Of a DNA stretch of 64,000 bases, positions 1 to 15,873 are shown piece after piece; within the stretch, counting starts at the first letter, position 1; the number at the start of each line of letters is the position of its first letter. The stretch covers positions 40,033,674 through 40,097,673 of the forward strand of contig NC_053142.1 in assembly GCF_016808335.1 (NCBI RefSeq). The letters are read 5' to 3'. The stretch comes from Panicum virgatum. Its lineage: Eukaryota > Streptophyta > Magnoliopsida > Poales > Poaceae. The notes beneath the pieces are model-generated. The model did not search any database. It was not told the origin of the DNA and saw only the letters and a list, made by a program, of their open reading frames with translations. Made by a program: the position numbers and the translations under genes.

Positions 1-135
1 TTGACGGAGACGTTGCGAGGCGTCAATCACCGATCAGGACAGCACGACGCTAAATGCGCTTGTTTCCGTGAGCTGAGCTCTCCCGGCTTGGTGCTCTGCT
101 AGGTATCAACAATCGAGCAAGAAGCTAGCCGAGCC

Positions 136-5196
<5,061 letters not shown>

Positions 5197-5577
5197 CCGA
5201 CGGTGTTGGTGGCGGGCCCACCGCCCACTCACTCACGTAGTTAGCTGAGGACGGCATACTAGGCTGATGAGTAGTTGATGCTAGTTCAGACGAGATTATC
5301 ATTGGTTCAGGTTGCTAGGTACTTTGTTGGCAAAGGCTCAAGGGAGAGTGTTTATTCCTTCTTTGTTTTTGGCACTGTTTAGAGTACTTGTGGATGGTGG
5401 GGTTGATGAGCAAGGGGGAAAAGAATTCTTCGCCTAGTATTCTATTATTGTTATTTTTATCGTGAAAATGAATGTTCATCGTTTTGGCCATATACTGCGT
5501 TGTAGTACTGTATTTGATGCATATAGTATGTTTTTAAGCAACGTAGTTAAAATAAATCTGTCACTTCGTTATTTTGC
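5197..5577. other. 3' flank of CKX gene
   Basis: Follows the CKX stop codon; presumably 3' untranslated region then AT-rich spacer. No other feature seen. Confidence 0.5.
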
Positions 5578-6222
5578 ATAGGTGTCATGGTCTGCATCCC
5601 GCTGTAGTATATAGAGATTTTGATCAGCAACTATTAGGATTGCTAAATTTTCGGTGTGCGGCATCTCATATTGTATTGGATCTCTTTTTTTAGAACATAA
5701 TATACGTATATTTATATCTATTTCATTATGTTCTTCTTGTAAGTCACGGGCATGGCGAAATATTTTTACCAATATGTTACATTTGTCAAGCATGTTTTTA
5801 AGCTCATGTACTATATTTGGGTCTATATCTGCTTCTTGTTGATCTTGTGTAATGCTTTTATCCTATTTTCAATTTTGTTCTTTGTATCAAAAATATATAG
5901 TTCAACGTATTGTATCTGGCCGTTGATACGGAATATATATGTTGCTTCTCCTTTGTTAATGTCTCTTATTATATTTGCTCCCACTGAAGTGAATGCAAAA
6001 ATGCTATTGTATTGTCTTATTTGTTATAAGAAATGTTTTGATTCTGTGCTTTCTCTATCGTTAATTAATCGTGATAGAAATTCAGGAGGGTCTTTATATG
6101 GTGATATCTTTAGTTTCCCATTTTTACAACAGTTTGTGCATATAACTTCCTTCTTGCGTCAGCTCTCTGTTTGGTTACGTTCATTGTATCAGAATATAGC
6201 TTCACAATATCTACACTGGTAA
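5578..6222 (-). pseudogene. Helitron Rep/helicase N-terminal region, decayed
   Basis: The minus strand reads, with stops and at least one single-base frameshift, through the conserved N-terminal region of plant Helitron replicase-helicases. From 6222 downward: a Cys-rich start (CRYCEAIF, later ICTNCCKNGKL), then PPEFLSRLIND, then YNSIFAFTSVGA, a YIFRINGQI block, ELYIFDTKNKIENR, then after a frame change IDPNIVHELKNMLDKCN and VKIFRHARD, ending with RDPIQYEMPHTENLAILIV. The order matches the Helitron_like_N domain as I know it. No rolling-circle HUH motif, helicase domain or element termini were found nearby, so this is a fragment. Confidence 0.8.
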
Positions 6223-7346
6223 TTTGATTCACCTAAGTATGATCGTTTATCATATGACTCTTTTAATTTTTTGTAGATTGGTCAATAGGAGAGCCACCGG
6301 ACATTGATTGTTCGTTTGGTACAGACCACATTTTGGAAGTCCAGGGTTGTGCATGATATGGTGTATCAGGAAGCAAGATCTGCAGGCATGAGAAATAGGG
6401 ACGAAGGCAGCATAATTGTTGGAAGGAGGTGGTGATAACGGGCAGTGCACATGAACGATGCTGAGCTAGAGCTCGTCGGCCAGCAGCCCAGTACTGTGGC
6501 TCTGACTGCCAGCTACTCCAGCTTAGCTAGTCCAGTACCAAGCAGAGGTCGTTCAGTGGGAGCCTGAGAGGAGCATAACGCCAGTGCCGTTACCATGCCC
6601 GTCGCTTGGCCGCCGATCATCCGCCACCCCACCGCGCCTCACCGCTTGTCCCGTGCACCAGCTCTCCGCGCTCCCGCAGCTCCTTGCGCTGCCCCGCGGC
6701 TTGCTACCTGAGGGACAATGCGCCGCTCCCACTGCCCCTCGCGCCGCCGCAGCCTACGCGACCTCCGTGCTCCACCGGCCCTCCGCTGCCCCTCGCGCCT
6801 CCGCGCTCCACCGGCCCTCTGTTACCCCTTGCGCCGCCGCGGTCTTCGTGAGCCCGCCGGCCTCCTTGTCCTCGGCGGCGATGGTCGTGGATGCAGAGTT
6901 GCCGCACAAGGATGCCACGTAGCCAGCAGATAAGAAGCACGGATTTCTTCAGCCTGAAAATTGTCCAAGGCTTCAGGAAGGCTTTGGAACCGCCCAAATC
7001 TAGGAGCCACATTGAAGCGCTTGACGACGTCAGTTGGTAATCCAACGCTAGAGAAAAACGCAGGTGATGTGGCCCAATGAGATGCCCTCTTTTGATGCAA
7101 GAATCGTAGTTAGAGATTGACAGGGCTTAATGTTCGGTGCGAAATATATGAAAAGGATCAATTCGAGGACTAATTTCTGAAGAAAAACATTGAGGACTAA
7201 ATATATTTGTTTTAAATAAGTTTAGGACCAGTTAAAACAAGGGCCTTTGTGGAGAAAATCAAAAGGGCACAAGAAGATTGTGATTGCAGAGGACTAAAAA
7301 TAAATGCAGATATCCATTGATTTACTAACACAAACCTAATCTGGAT
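6223..7346. other. Intergenic, no recognised gene
   Basis: Contains a GC-rich Pro/Ala-coding stretch (about 6584-6900) with internal direct repeats of CGCTCCACCGGCCCTC type, and a minus-strand open frame (7100-6822) with no family resemblance I recognise. Probably transposon-derived; I see no supported gene. Confidence 0.4.
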
Positions 7347-7850
7347 TCAAGCTGCAAAGTGAATCTGGTTCATACATGATGATCCCACGTTCTCCAAGCC
7401 AGCTTTTGCCTTGGCCTTCAGCTCCTGAGCCTTGCTCCGACGATTCTCCCCATCGACTCCTCCGTCCTCCAGCTTGTTCAGGGCTCTCTTCACCTCATCT
7501 GTTCCCACCTTGGACACCGTTCGGAAGCTCTTTGTGGGTTTTGTCCTACCAATGGACACGCCGGTACCTAGCATGTCGACGATCAATTTCTTGTTCAGGA
7601 ATTGTACGGCGAAGAACGGCCAGGTGGCCATGGGCATGCCAGGGACCAAGCGTCGAGCCCCACCCTCAGTGCGTGAGAAATCCACCGATGGCGTGGAGTG
7701 CCAGGATGGGAACATGCAGCGCCCACCCGGGAACTGCGAGGCGTCGGCTCCCAAGGAGGCCGTCAACGTCGATGTTGAGCTACAGCCACTCGTTGACATC
7801 GCCGGTCAGCAAGTCGGTGCTCTTGATGACCCACAAATATAAAGGATAAA
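7347..7850 (-). pseudogene. UDP-glycosyltransferase relic, C-terminal third
   Basis: Homologous to the C-terminal part of the UGTs at 18312 and 22127. Reading down from about 7845: LWVIKSTDLLTGDVNEWL, then the sugar-donor (PSPG) region, in which the HCGW cysteine codon has become a stop (TTHstopGWGST-like), then a frame change, MATWPFFAVQFLNKKLIVD and the C-terminal helix ending SSCMNQIHFAA. The upstream two thirds are absent: homology stops at about 7845. Same strand as the other UGTs, so it is most simply a decayed member of the tandem array. Confidence 0.85.
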
Positions 7851-8991
7851 GGGTCGTGGCCGATTTAAAAGTATCCAATCAATTAATGTATCTTTCTATC
7901 ATTTTTACCTTTACCTCTCTAAATTCTAACTTTTTCAAACCGATATGCTATTCTTCCTTCATCTCTATGGCGTTTTAGGATGCTATAGGTGACCTGCCTA
8001 TCCTACAGCAACCCAAGGTGTGGTTGCCTCGATGGGGTCCCTTCCTCCTGAGCGTTCATTGGATCTTCATTGGAATCTTGAAGAAAAACAGAAGTTCTGG
8101 TTTTCACAGAGGTGCTGCACATGCAATGCTCAAGTATTTGGCACGACATTTTCACATCAAAATCATTATTGCCTTGGATCAGAAAGGGCAGACCACTTTA
8201 CTTGCTAGGCAAAAGGAGACTCTGAAGCTCTCTGCAGCACTTGTGCGCGCTAAGGACCAATGCCTGCAGCCCTGACCGCATGATGGAAATGACTCTAAGT
8301 CAAACTCTAGTTCAACTCGATGTAAGTTCGAAACAGTACTCTCACTCTGTCTCCACAAGCACTTCTCTCAACCCAATCCCCCACCTCAACCCAATCCCCC
8401 CTCCGCCTCCACTCTCCACCATGGAGGAAACCTCTCCCTGCCACCAGGCCACCATCAACTAGTCCATGCTGCCGCAAGTGGTGGCTCCCGCACTCTCCTT
8501 ACCGTTACTACCCACAACCTTCCCTCCTAGTCGCACCGTGGTCAGGCGGCGGAGAGAGGCCAATGCTAATGCCCCATGGAGGGTGCGTGCCTGGTGGTGG
8601 ATTTTGGACCATGTTATGCGTATCGTCAACAATAGGCTGTGGGTGGACATGACCGCCCACGATGAGTGCAAGACAGACCCAGAGTGGTGGAGCAGCTGCT
8701 GCCGATGGTAAGGGAGCACAGAAGGAGCGAAGAGGCATCTGAACTAGCCCACTTGGTAGCAGATGAAAAGTAGCCGGTATCGATTAGGAGCTGGGAGGAA
8801 GAAGGCCCTGGTGGATGCTTCGACCCTTCCCTCAACAACTCCCGACTCCATCTGCAAGCACATTGTCCGCTACCGTGCCCATGGCCACTACGTCTGTTGC
8901 GTTGGATCAGCAACAGGATGATGGTCCGCAAGGGTGAGCTTGGGTCGTACATTTGCATCAGCACCATCACTCATTAGGAAGAGGCGAGGGT
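7851..8991. other. Intergenic, no recognised gene
   Basis: Several short open frames on both strands, none resembling a known family. A CCCAATCCCCC motif is repeated near 8370-8400. Nothing further can be supported. Confidence 0.4.
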
Positions 8992-9238
8992 CTCCCTCCG
9001 TTCATAGGAGAATGAAATTATCATTTTTTGATAAGTCAAACATATTTAACTTTGATTAAAGTTATATAAAAAAGTAGTGATACAAATAAGTACCATTAGA
9101 TTAGTTATAGAATATATTTTTGTAATAAATTTATTTAGAGACAAAATTGCTAATACTATTTATTATAAATTTGGTTAAACTTGAACTAGTTTGATTGGCA
9201 CGAATTTCATAGTTATATTCATTTGTGGATGGAGGAAG
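8992..9238. mobile_element. Stowaway-like MITE
   Basis: AT-rich 247-bp segment starting CTCCCTCCGTTC and ending with the inverse, GGATGGAGGAAG followed by TA. Terminal sequence is the Stowaway (Tc1/mariner) type. The left TA is not intact. Confidence 0.8.
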
Positions 9239-9886
9239 TAGATCGGAGGTGCTAATCAGCGAGTTTTTTTTTGCAAGAGTTTTTTTGCAACTACTAATTT
9301 TCATTTGGCATACTATGAAAGTAATATATCGAGAAATCAGTGCCTCTAACCTTGATACCGACTACTGAGAAGCGGTATCAAAGTAGTACAATACTACTTC
9401 TACGGACCATATATCTACAGTACACCGACGAGATCTTTGACCTAAACACCAGCACAAAAGATTAATTCTATACCAGAAAACTTAACTATTTATTCATTAT
9501 AACTTAGTATAATATAATACTCTTGCACTCTTTATGTGTCTACCCTACCAGGACACAACTACACTTTATAGCTATCAATGCACCTCCTGCATGATACCTC
9601 TTGTGCTATGGTATGGCAAGAGAGGGGAGCACCTCTATTTGTAGGTGCTCATGGGTGTTGCCATATTGCCATGTGGTAACTTCCACACTCTTCTTTACAA
9701 AATGTCTAATTCTAAAATCTCTTTGTACTTATTCAACTATGCAAAATATCTAATGCTAGAGAATTCTTGTCTTGCCATGAAGCATGAGCATAGTAACTTC
9801 TCTCTTGCTATTTCCAAATGATTCTAGAATATTCTTAAATATACGTTGTTATTTCAACAATATATAACTAGAGTAGGTGTGACATT

Positions 9887-10081
9887 CTCCCTCTATCATA
9901 AAATAAATGCACTTCTAGAGTTTGGGCACAGATATCAATGCTAGTGTGAAATTACACACACAGATATATATATATATATAAAGATATAATTATTGCACCT
10001 TAGGAGGAGAGAAAGTACAAAAAGACAACTAGAGCTAGGTTGTTCTATTCATAGAAGTACATTTATTTTAGGATGGGGGAG
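9887..10081. mobile_element. Stowaway-like MITE
   Basis: Begins CTCCCTCTATCATAAAATAA and ends with the inverted counterpart (TTATTTTAGGATGGGGGAG followed by TA). A short TA run near 9965 lies inside. Confidence 0.75.
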
Positions 10082-10089
10082 TATGCTGT

Positions 10090-10310
10090 AGTAGGTGTGC
10101 TGCTCTTTTTGTTTGAGTGGGTAGTACTGTTTTTATGTCTATAATCCTTCACTATGACGGTGCGCGCGCAGTTCTTGAGCTTGTCTGTGGGGCTAGATTA
10201 TTTTGCTGCTGGGTTGCCAGTTTTCTATGTAAGCGCTGAACATGTTGCGTTTCGATGAAATGGGGCAGGGCAAATGTTGCCTATTTTTCTAAAAGAAGTT
10301 ATCGAACTAG
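10090..10310 (+). other. Possible LINE-like 3' tail
   Basis: Ends with AATGGGGCAGGGCAAATG, a short T-rich stretch and CTAAAAGA, a form that resembles 3' ends of grass non-LTR retrotransposons. No coding domain is present, so the call rests on resemblance only. Confidence 0.25.
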
Positions 10311-10823
10311 TGTCTTATGCATTCCATATCAGTGCTCTATCCTAGCAAAGCAGACCGTAGACACTAGCATTTTGAGAGAGCTTCATTCCTGAGGCCAACC
10401 AGCTTGCACGCGGCTGCATTTTCTGACATTGTCTCCGACATGACAAAGACAGTGCTCACAGTGTCAGCCCCTGGCCGGCCGGCCCTGGTTCATGTTCTGG
10501 GCTGCGATAGCCCAGAGCTCGCCCAGTCTGGCTAGGTGAGGAGTTTGGCCCCCACCCCGTCCTCTCTCCACTTTTTTACTACTTGCACTACACTACTCTA
10601 GATGCATTAGGACAAGCTAGGGAGGGTGGGCGTCTGCTCCGGCCTCTAAAAACAAAGGACCCAAAAATTTTAACAGCATAGTGCCATATACTCAGTCACT
10701 CGATGCTCGTCTGGTAAATCCACGGTGACGATCAGCGTGGGGGCTAGCGCTAGCGGGCTAGCGGCCAAGACTCAAGAAGACATACGAGAGTTCGAGCGCA
10801 TCGACCGCCCGGTCGTGCCATAA

Positions 10824-11277
10824 AGCATCTCCAAGAAATTTCATAAGATAAATTAAATAGCTAAAAGTAGCAAAATTAGAGTAAAACCGGACCCAACAGC
10901 CTTTCTATTTTCCTCTCCTCACTATCCACCAGGTATCCACTCCCCTTTGCTAGGAAATGTACCAAGCCACTCCCACTCGCTTTGCTAGGAAATGTACCAA
11001 GCCACTCCCACTCGCTATCGGCTCCCGCGTCCTCTGCCCGCACTCGTTGCTCGCCGGAGCCCTGCCCTGCCAGATCCCTGCTCGTCGGTGGAGGAAGCGA
11101 GGGAGGAGAGCAAAGGAGGTCTGGGAGAGAGAGGAGAGGTCCTACATGTCAGGTATATAGACAGGCGAATTGGCTAGTCTGTTGGAGTGCACTGAAATAT
11201 AGAGAGGAAATCTTGGCTAAATGGATAGTTAAATGGAAACATGGGGAGTGAGATTTAGATAGGTTTTGGAGATGCTC
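10824..11277. mobile_element. Tourist-like MITE (TSD TAA)
   Basis: 454 bp with ends AGCATCTCCAA and TTGGAGATGCT, flanked by TAA on both sides. The interior is more GC-rich than is usual for a MITE and holds a perfect 35-bp tandem duplication. Confidence 0.8.
10946..11015. repeat. Perfect 35-bp tandem duplication
   Basis: Two identical adjacent 35-bp units (10946-10980 and 10981-11015), each starting TTTGCTAGGAAATG, inside the MITE at 10824-11277. Confidence 0.97.
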
Positions 11278-12077
11278 TAACCACTCTCTTTGCTCCCATT
11301 TCTTTGTTCATCGAAATAAAAATGCCAGCCGCCGACATGGCTGGCCTTGCAAGGTGGTCCGGAAAGTCTGTATAGGCTCTACATAGCTCATATAAGACCG
11401 ATCTAAATGGAAATGTTATAGAAGTATAATGACCTTTAAATTTTATGTCACATCAGCAAATTTATTGATGTGGGAGAGTTATTATAAGGAACGACAAGAG
11501 GAAATTTATGGGATGAGAGAGGAGTTTTATCACCATGATACTCCTTCGACTTGGTTATAAAGTTTTCAATTTTGGTACATGTGCGATGACAATTGTCGTT
11601 GATAGTGGCGTGAGGAAAAGAGAGAGAGAATGATTTTGGTATAAAAACTAAAGACCTTTAAATAAAAGTTGGATGATCATCACAGATTAAAAGAAGACCA
11701 CTCTGATGTCTAATGTCTTAGGAAGTAGGCAAGTGTTGTAGATGGCAATGGTAAGTGGGTGGTTGTGCTATGTTGCCTTTTTAGTCTTGCAGATGAATGC
11801 TGAACGACGCAACTTTGAGTTATTTTTGGATGTGACAAGCCACGAGAACGATGCCTCATTTGTGCAGGAATGCTTGTGCTGTGTGTCCCTGAACTTTATA
11901 CCAAATTGAAAATTGCAATATCTGCTTGTTTCAGGTATTTTATAATTCTTCCTTCCCAGCCGGACAGGCACATAAGCATAGTTCAAGCAAAAGCTAATCA
12001 CTAGTACATTTAAGATCCAAATAGTGTAAACTATTACGCTGAAACCAACTGATTAATGAGCTGAAACTAATCCATTT
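11278..12077. other. Intergenic, nothing recognised
   Basis: AT-rich spacer downstream of the split UGT gene. No homology, inverted-repeat element or coding frame that I can support. Confidence 0.5.
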
Positions 12078-12511
12078 TCAACCAGCAAACTGTATCAACT
12101 TCTGCAGATTTATAAATGACGAGCCCCCATGCTGCAACGCAGCCTTTGCTTTGGCCTTCAGCTCCACAGCTTTCGTCCTCCTAGCCTCCCCATCCACTCC
12201 TCCATCCATCAGCATATCCAATACTTGCTTCACCTGTTCCGTTCCCACATCTGCCTTCGCCTTGCCGCCACCGCTTTTGACACCGGTCAGCACACCCTCT
12301 GTGGGCTTCGTCACGCTGACAGACACACCGACCCGAAGCACATCGACGATCAGCTTCTCGTTCAGGAACTGCTCCGCGGTGGACGGCCAGGTGGCCATGG
12401 GCACACCCGCGGCGACGCTCTCCAGGGTCGATCCCCACCCGCAATGCGTCAGAAATCCGCCGACGGCCTGGTGCTCCAGGATGGCCACCTGCGGCGCCCA
12501 CCCGCGAACTG

Positions 12512-14358
12512 TGAGGTACCGAAAAGGCGAACAGAGGAAGGGTGAATGGGAGCCGATTAAAATTTATCGCAATCGGAAAGATCGGCTTAGTCCCGAAGTA
12601 CACACCCAATCCTAAAGTCCTAGGTACAGTGTGGAGTAGCTATGGTGGAGCTACACCAACACAAGAAAGCCCTAGGAACAAACAAGATCCAACGCAGAAG
12701 CAAGCATCGAAAAACAGCACAAGAACCAGCACGGTATAACTCAGCGGTTGATCCGACGCACAGTTTTGAACAGCGTCGGTTCAACCGATGAGCAGAGCCG
12801 GCAGCAGAGAGAAACGAGCACCGGTTGATCCGGCGTGGAGATTGACACGGCGTCGGTTCAACCGGTGTTAGCACACACCGGATAATCCAACAAAATCTAA
12901 TCCAATCGCCGGTGCAGTTGTCCAGAGGGACTGCAAAAAGACTTAGTGGTCACCGATTTAATCGACGTTAAGAAAAACCTATACGCCGGTGCAACGGGCC
13001 AAACAGCAAAACCCTAGCAGCTGAAAAACATACTCACCGATTGATCCGACGCATCCTCTTACAAGCGCCGGTTTAACCGGTGATAGGAGAAAATCTGCCC
13101 GTGCCTAGAAACGATTTTTCAGTTCGTGACTCTTGGAAAACTTGATGATTGACGGATCAAATCAAGTCCAAAGGAGCTCAAATTTTGGGAAGATGAAGAT
13201 GATGACTTCAAGAGCACATCTCCAAAAGATCTCAACGAGAGTCCTCACGGATTAAGAGGAATCGACGAGAATTGGAGCAAAAGCGGAGTTTTCTCTAGAA
13301 ACGCGAAAGGCACAAGAACTCCGATCCTGAAGGGCTCGCGATTCCTAGAGGTTTTGCACTAGCCAAAATGGATTAGAATCACTTCAAAGAGCTCAAAGAA
13401 CCACCATGATCTCATGCACACAAAGAATCAAAGCGGAATCAAAATTCAACGCAAACAAGGGTGCGCGGAGTATTGAATCGATTCGAAATCGAAAAGCCCC
13501 GATGGCACAAGGAGGATAGGGCCTCCTTTCCCAATCAAATTCAATACATGGTCTCAAAAATCCATCTCCATAATCCTACCCTAGAGAGGAGAAGAGAGGA
13601 AGAACAAGAGAGAGGGAGGTGGCGCACGGGAGAGAGAGCGCTACTGCTCTGGGCGCCAGGCAAGGGGAAAAAAAGAGAGGAAGGGAGAGAGGGGGTGAGG
13701 GGTTTTTTAATACCCCAACAACTCTCAACCAAAAAGACTAAACTACCCCTAGAGCTGAAAATAAACTAGAAGGCCCGTAGGGGCAAAACCGGAAAAGATA
13801 CATGGACTCATCCGACAGCCGAGGTTCTTTCTTCGACTCGAAGCCTTCTCTGCGATGCCGCCATGTCGATGAAGATCCGGTTCGCGGTTTTGGGGGTCCG
13901 CGAAACCCGGGTAGGTGGCCGGTTTTGAGAAAACCGCCAAAACTCGCTGGAGGCGGGAAGATTCCCGCTGGACGCCTCCAGCGAGGCCTTCTGACGGCCC
14001 TAGACGCCGCCCGACGCCCGTCACCTCCTCGCCTACAGCGAGGCCCTAGACACCGTCGACGCCTGTCGCCTCCGTCAGTCCCGAGACCGACGTCCGTGCC
14101 TCCACGACTTGGCGTCTTCAACCGCCATCAGCCTCCTTGGTTTTGTGGCGCAAACCAAGAAACCCGCCTTCCGTCGCCGCTTGTGCCCTCGATCCAGGAG
14201 TGGACGCCACAGCTGCCGCCCGGCCTGAGCTCCTCCACGGCAACTCTCCATCGACACTTGACGCTAATGTACCTACAACCAAAGACCAATCGCACTATCA
14301 CACCGCACGATTGTCAATTCACTCATCACAAACATGATAGAGTACTCAATATTCCTCA
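12512..14358. mobile_element. Solo LTR (1847 bp) inserted in UGT coding sequence, TSD AACTG
   Basis: Starts TGAGGTACCG and ends ATATTCCTCA, so it has TG...CA termini with TGAGG/CCTCA inverted ends. It is flanked by the 5-bp duplication AACTG (12507-12511 and 14359-14363), which occurs once in the paralogous UGT sequence. No primer-binding site or internal region remains, so it is a solo LTR left by LTR-LTR recombination. It holds repeated paired motifs of the form CACCGGTTGATCCG and CGTCGGTTCAACCGG (around 12745-13085), as in the copia LTR at 55913, and has almost the same length (1847 versus 1843 bp). I infer a SIRE-type copia origin. Confidence 0.9.
13943..13985. repeat. Perfect 13-bp stem, 17-nt loop hairpin
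   Basis: CTCGCTGGAGGCG at 13943-13955 is the exact inverse of CGCCTCCAGCGAG at 13973-13985. It sits in the GC-rich end of the solo LTR. Role unknown. Confidence 0.9.
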
Positions 14359-15873
14359 AACTGCGAGGCACTGGCTCTCCGGGAGGCCATTGGCATCGGT
14401 GTTGTCCTGTAACCACACGTTGACGTCGTCCGGCAATGAGTCTGCGCCCTTGATGACCAGAGGACAGACCAGGGGCACGACACGAGCGCCTTCCCGAGCT
14501 GGATCACCTGAGCTGGTGGCATGCGCCCGACGCTGCCGAAGCTGACGTAGAGCACGGACCTGGCTTTCTTGGCGTCCAGCCACGCCATGCACTGCCTGGC
14601 GTCATCCGAGTCGGCCCGCGGGTCGAGGAGGCCAGGCGCGCCGCAGAGCGAGACCGGGCCAACGGCGAACACGGCCTTGCCGCCCGTGACCGCCGCGAGG
14701 CCCGCGGCCGAGCCGTGTTCCAGCTCCTCGAAGCTGTTCACGACGATGCCGTCCACGGCCATCTCGAATTCCCGGAGCTCCCGGAGGCGGACCTCCGGGA
14801 TGGAGCACGAAGGCAGGAACTGCAGCGGCAGCTGCCTCCTGGCGAACCTGAACTCGAAAGGCGGCAGGACCGGGACGTCGAAGAGCTCGTCCAGCGACGC
14901 GGCCGCCTCGTGGGGCTTGTGCGTGTTCAGGTACTCGCAGCACAGCAGCGCGAAGGCGCCGAACCCGTGGAAGATGAAGCAGGGCGTGCCGAGCTCGCGC
15001 GCCAGACCGTGCGCCCACGTGTTGCACATCCCGGCGACGATGCAGCCCGGCCGGCGCGCCGGCGTCGCCGTCGCCATGAGGAGGCGGCAGTGCCGCGCCA
15101 CGGCGTCGCCGAATCGCGTGGTGGCGTCGAAGAAGTTGGGCACGAGGTCGACCGAGGGGGTGTGGTCGAGCCTCTCGCAGCCATCCGGCAGGCCGGCCTC
15201 GGCCGCCGGGAACGGTATCGCGGTGACCGTGAGTCCCGATGAGCCTGGCCCGGCGCGTTCCACGCGGCCCTGGACGAGCTGCGCGCTGGCGGGAGTGGTG
15301 ATGACGGTGACCGGCGCGCCGTACCCGGCGAGGAGGCAGGCGATGTCGACGATAGGGATAATGTGGCTAGTGGCTGGCCATGGGATGACCACGAAGTGAG
15401 GCTTCGGGCACAGGCTGGCTGCCATTTCCAGTATCCCTGTCGGAACTTTGTGCACTTGTGGCTTGTTGCAAGGAATCCAAAGATGTGTTCGATACTAGCT
15501 ACTAGCAGATCTTATGTAGGATTGCTGCCTCATCAGGCTTGCAGAGTTGCAGTGCACAAAGCCAGGCAAAACAAGAACAAGATTGGTGGCGACACATGCA
15601 TTGTCGTTTTTGCATAGCCTGAACAACTGATAGGGACTGCCGGACTGGCTGGATCAGTCCAGGGTCCAGAGTATGGAAGAACAAGATTCGCATCGGAAGG
15701 TAGATGAAAGAATTAATTTTGGCATTGAAGGTATTTAATTTGACATTGATGAGGAATTAATAGGGAATTCGGAAGGTGCTTATTAATTTTGGAGAAGGAT
15801 GCAATTCCACGGCACGGGAGAGACACGTTCTATTTGCATCTCTGGGCTATTTTTTTAGTCCTCTCTCAAATAG

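Larger units (their letters stand above)
12078..15455 (-). pseudogene. UDP-glycosyltransferase (group D/UGT73-like), split by solo LTR and frameshifted
   Basis: N-terminal part lies at 15455-14359, C-terminal part at 12511-12078; the intervening 1.85 kb is a solo LTR. The first ATG is at 15455 with a second at 15425; the intact paralogue also has an upstream ATG. Visible: PHFVVIPWPATSHIIP with the acceptor-side His, CIVAGMCNTW where many UGTs have Asp in place of Gly, FHGFGAFALLC, then YVSFGSVGRMPPAQ. A one-base deletion in VLWVIKGADS (about 14462) shifts the frame. After the LTR comes RGWAPQVAILEHQAVGGF, intact HCGWGSTLES and a normal C-terminal helix. Rejoined without the LTR, the reading runs SQCLAV directly into RGW, so the insertion point is exact. 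Two independent lesions make this a pseudogene. Confidence 0.9.

Noticed and set aside
6584..6922. Pro/Ala/Ser-rich open frame possibly encoding a small secreted protein
   Set aside because: All frames here are open because of GC-rich short repeats; no signal peptide, splice or homology support.
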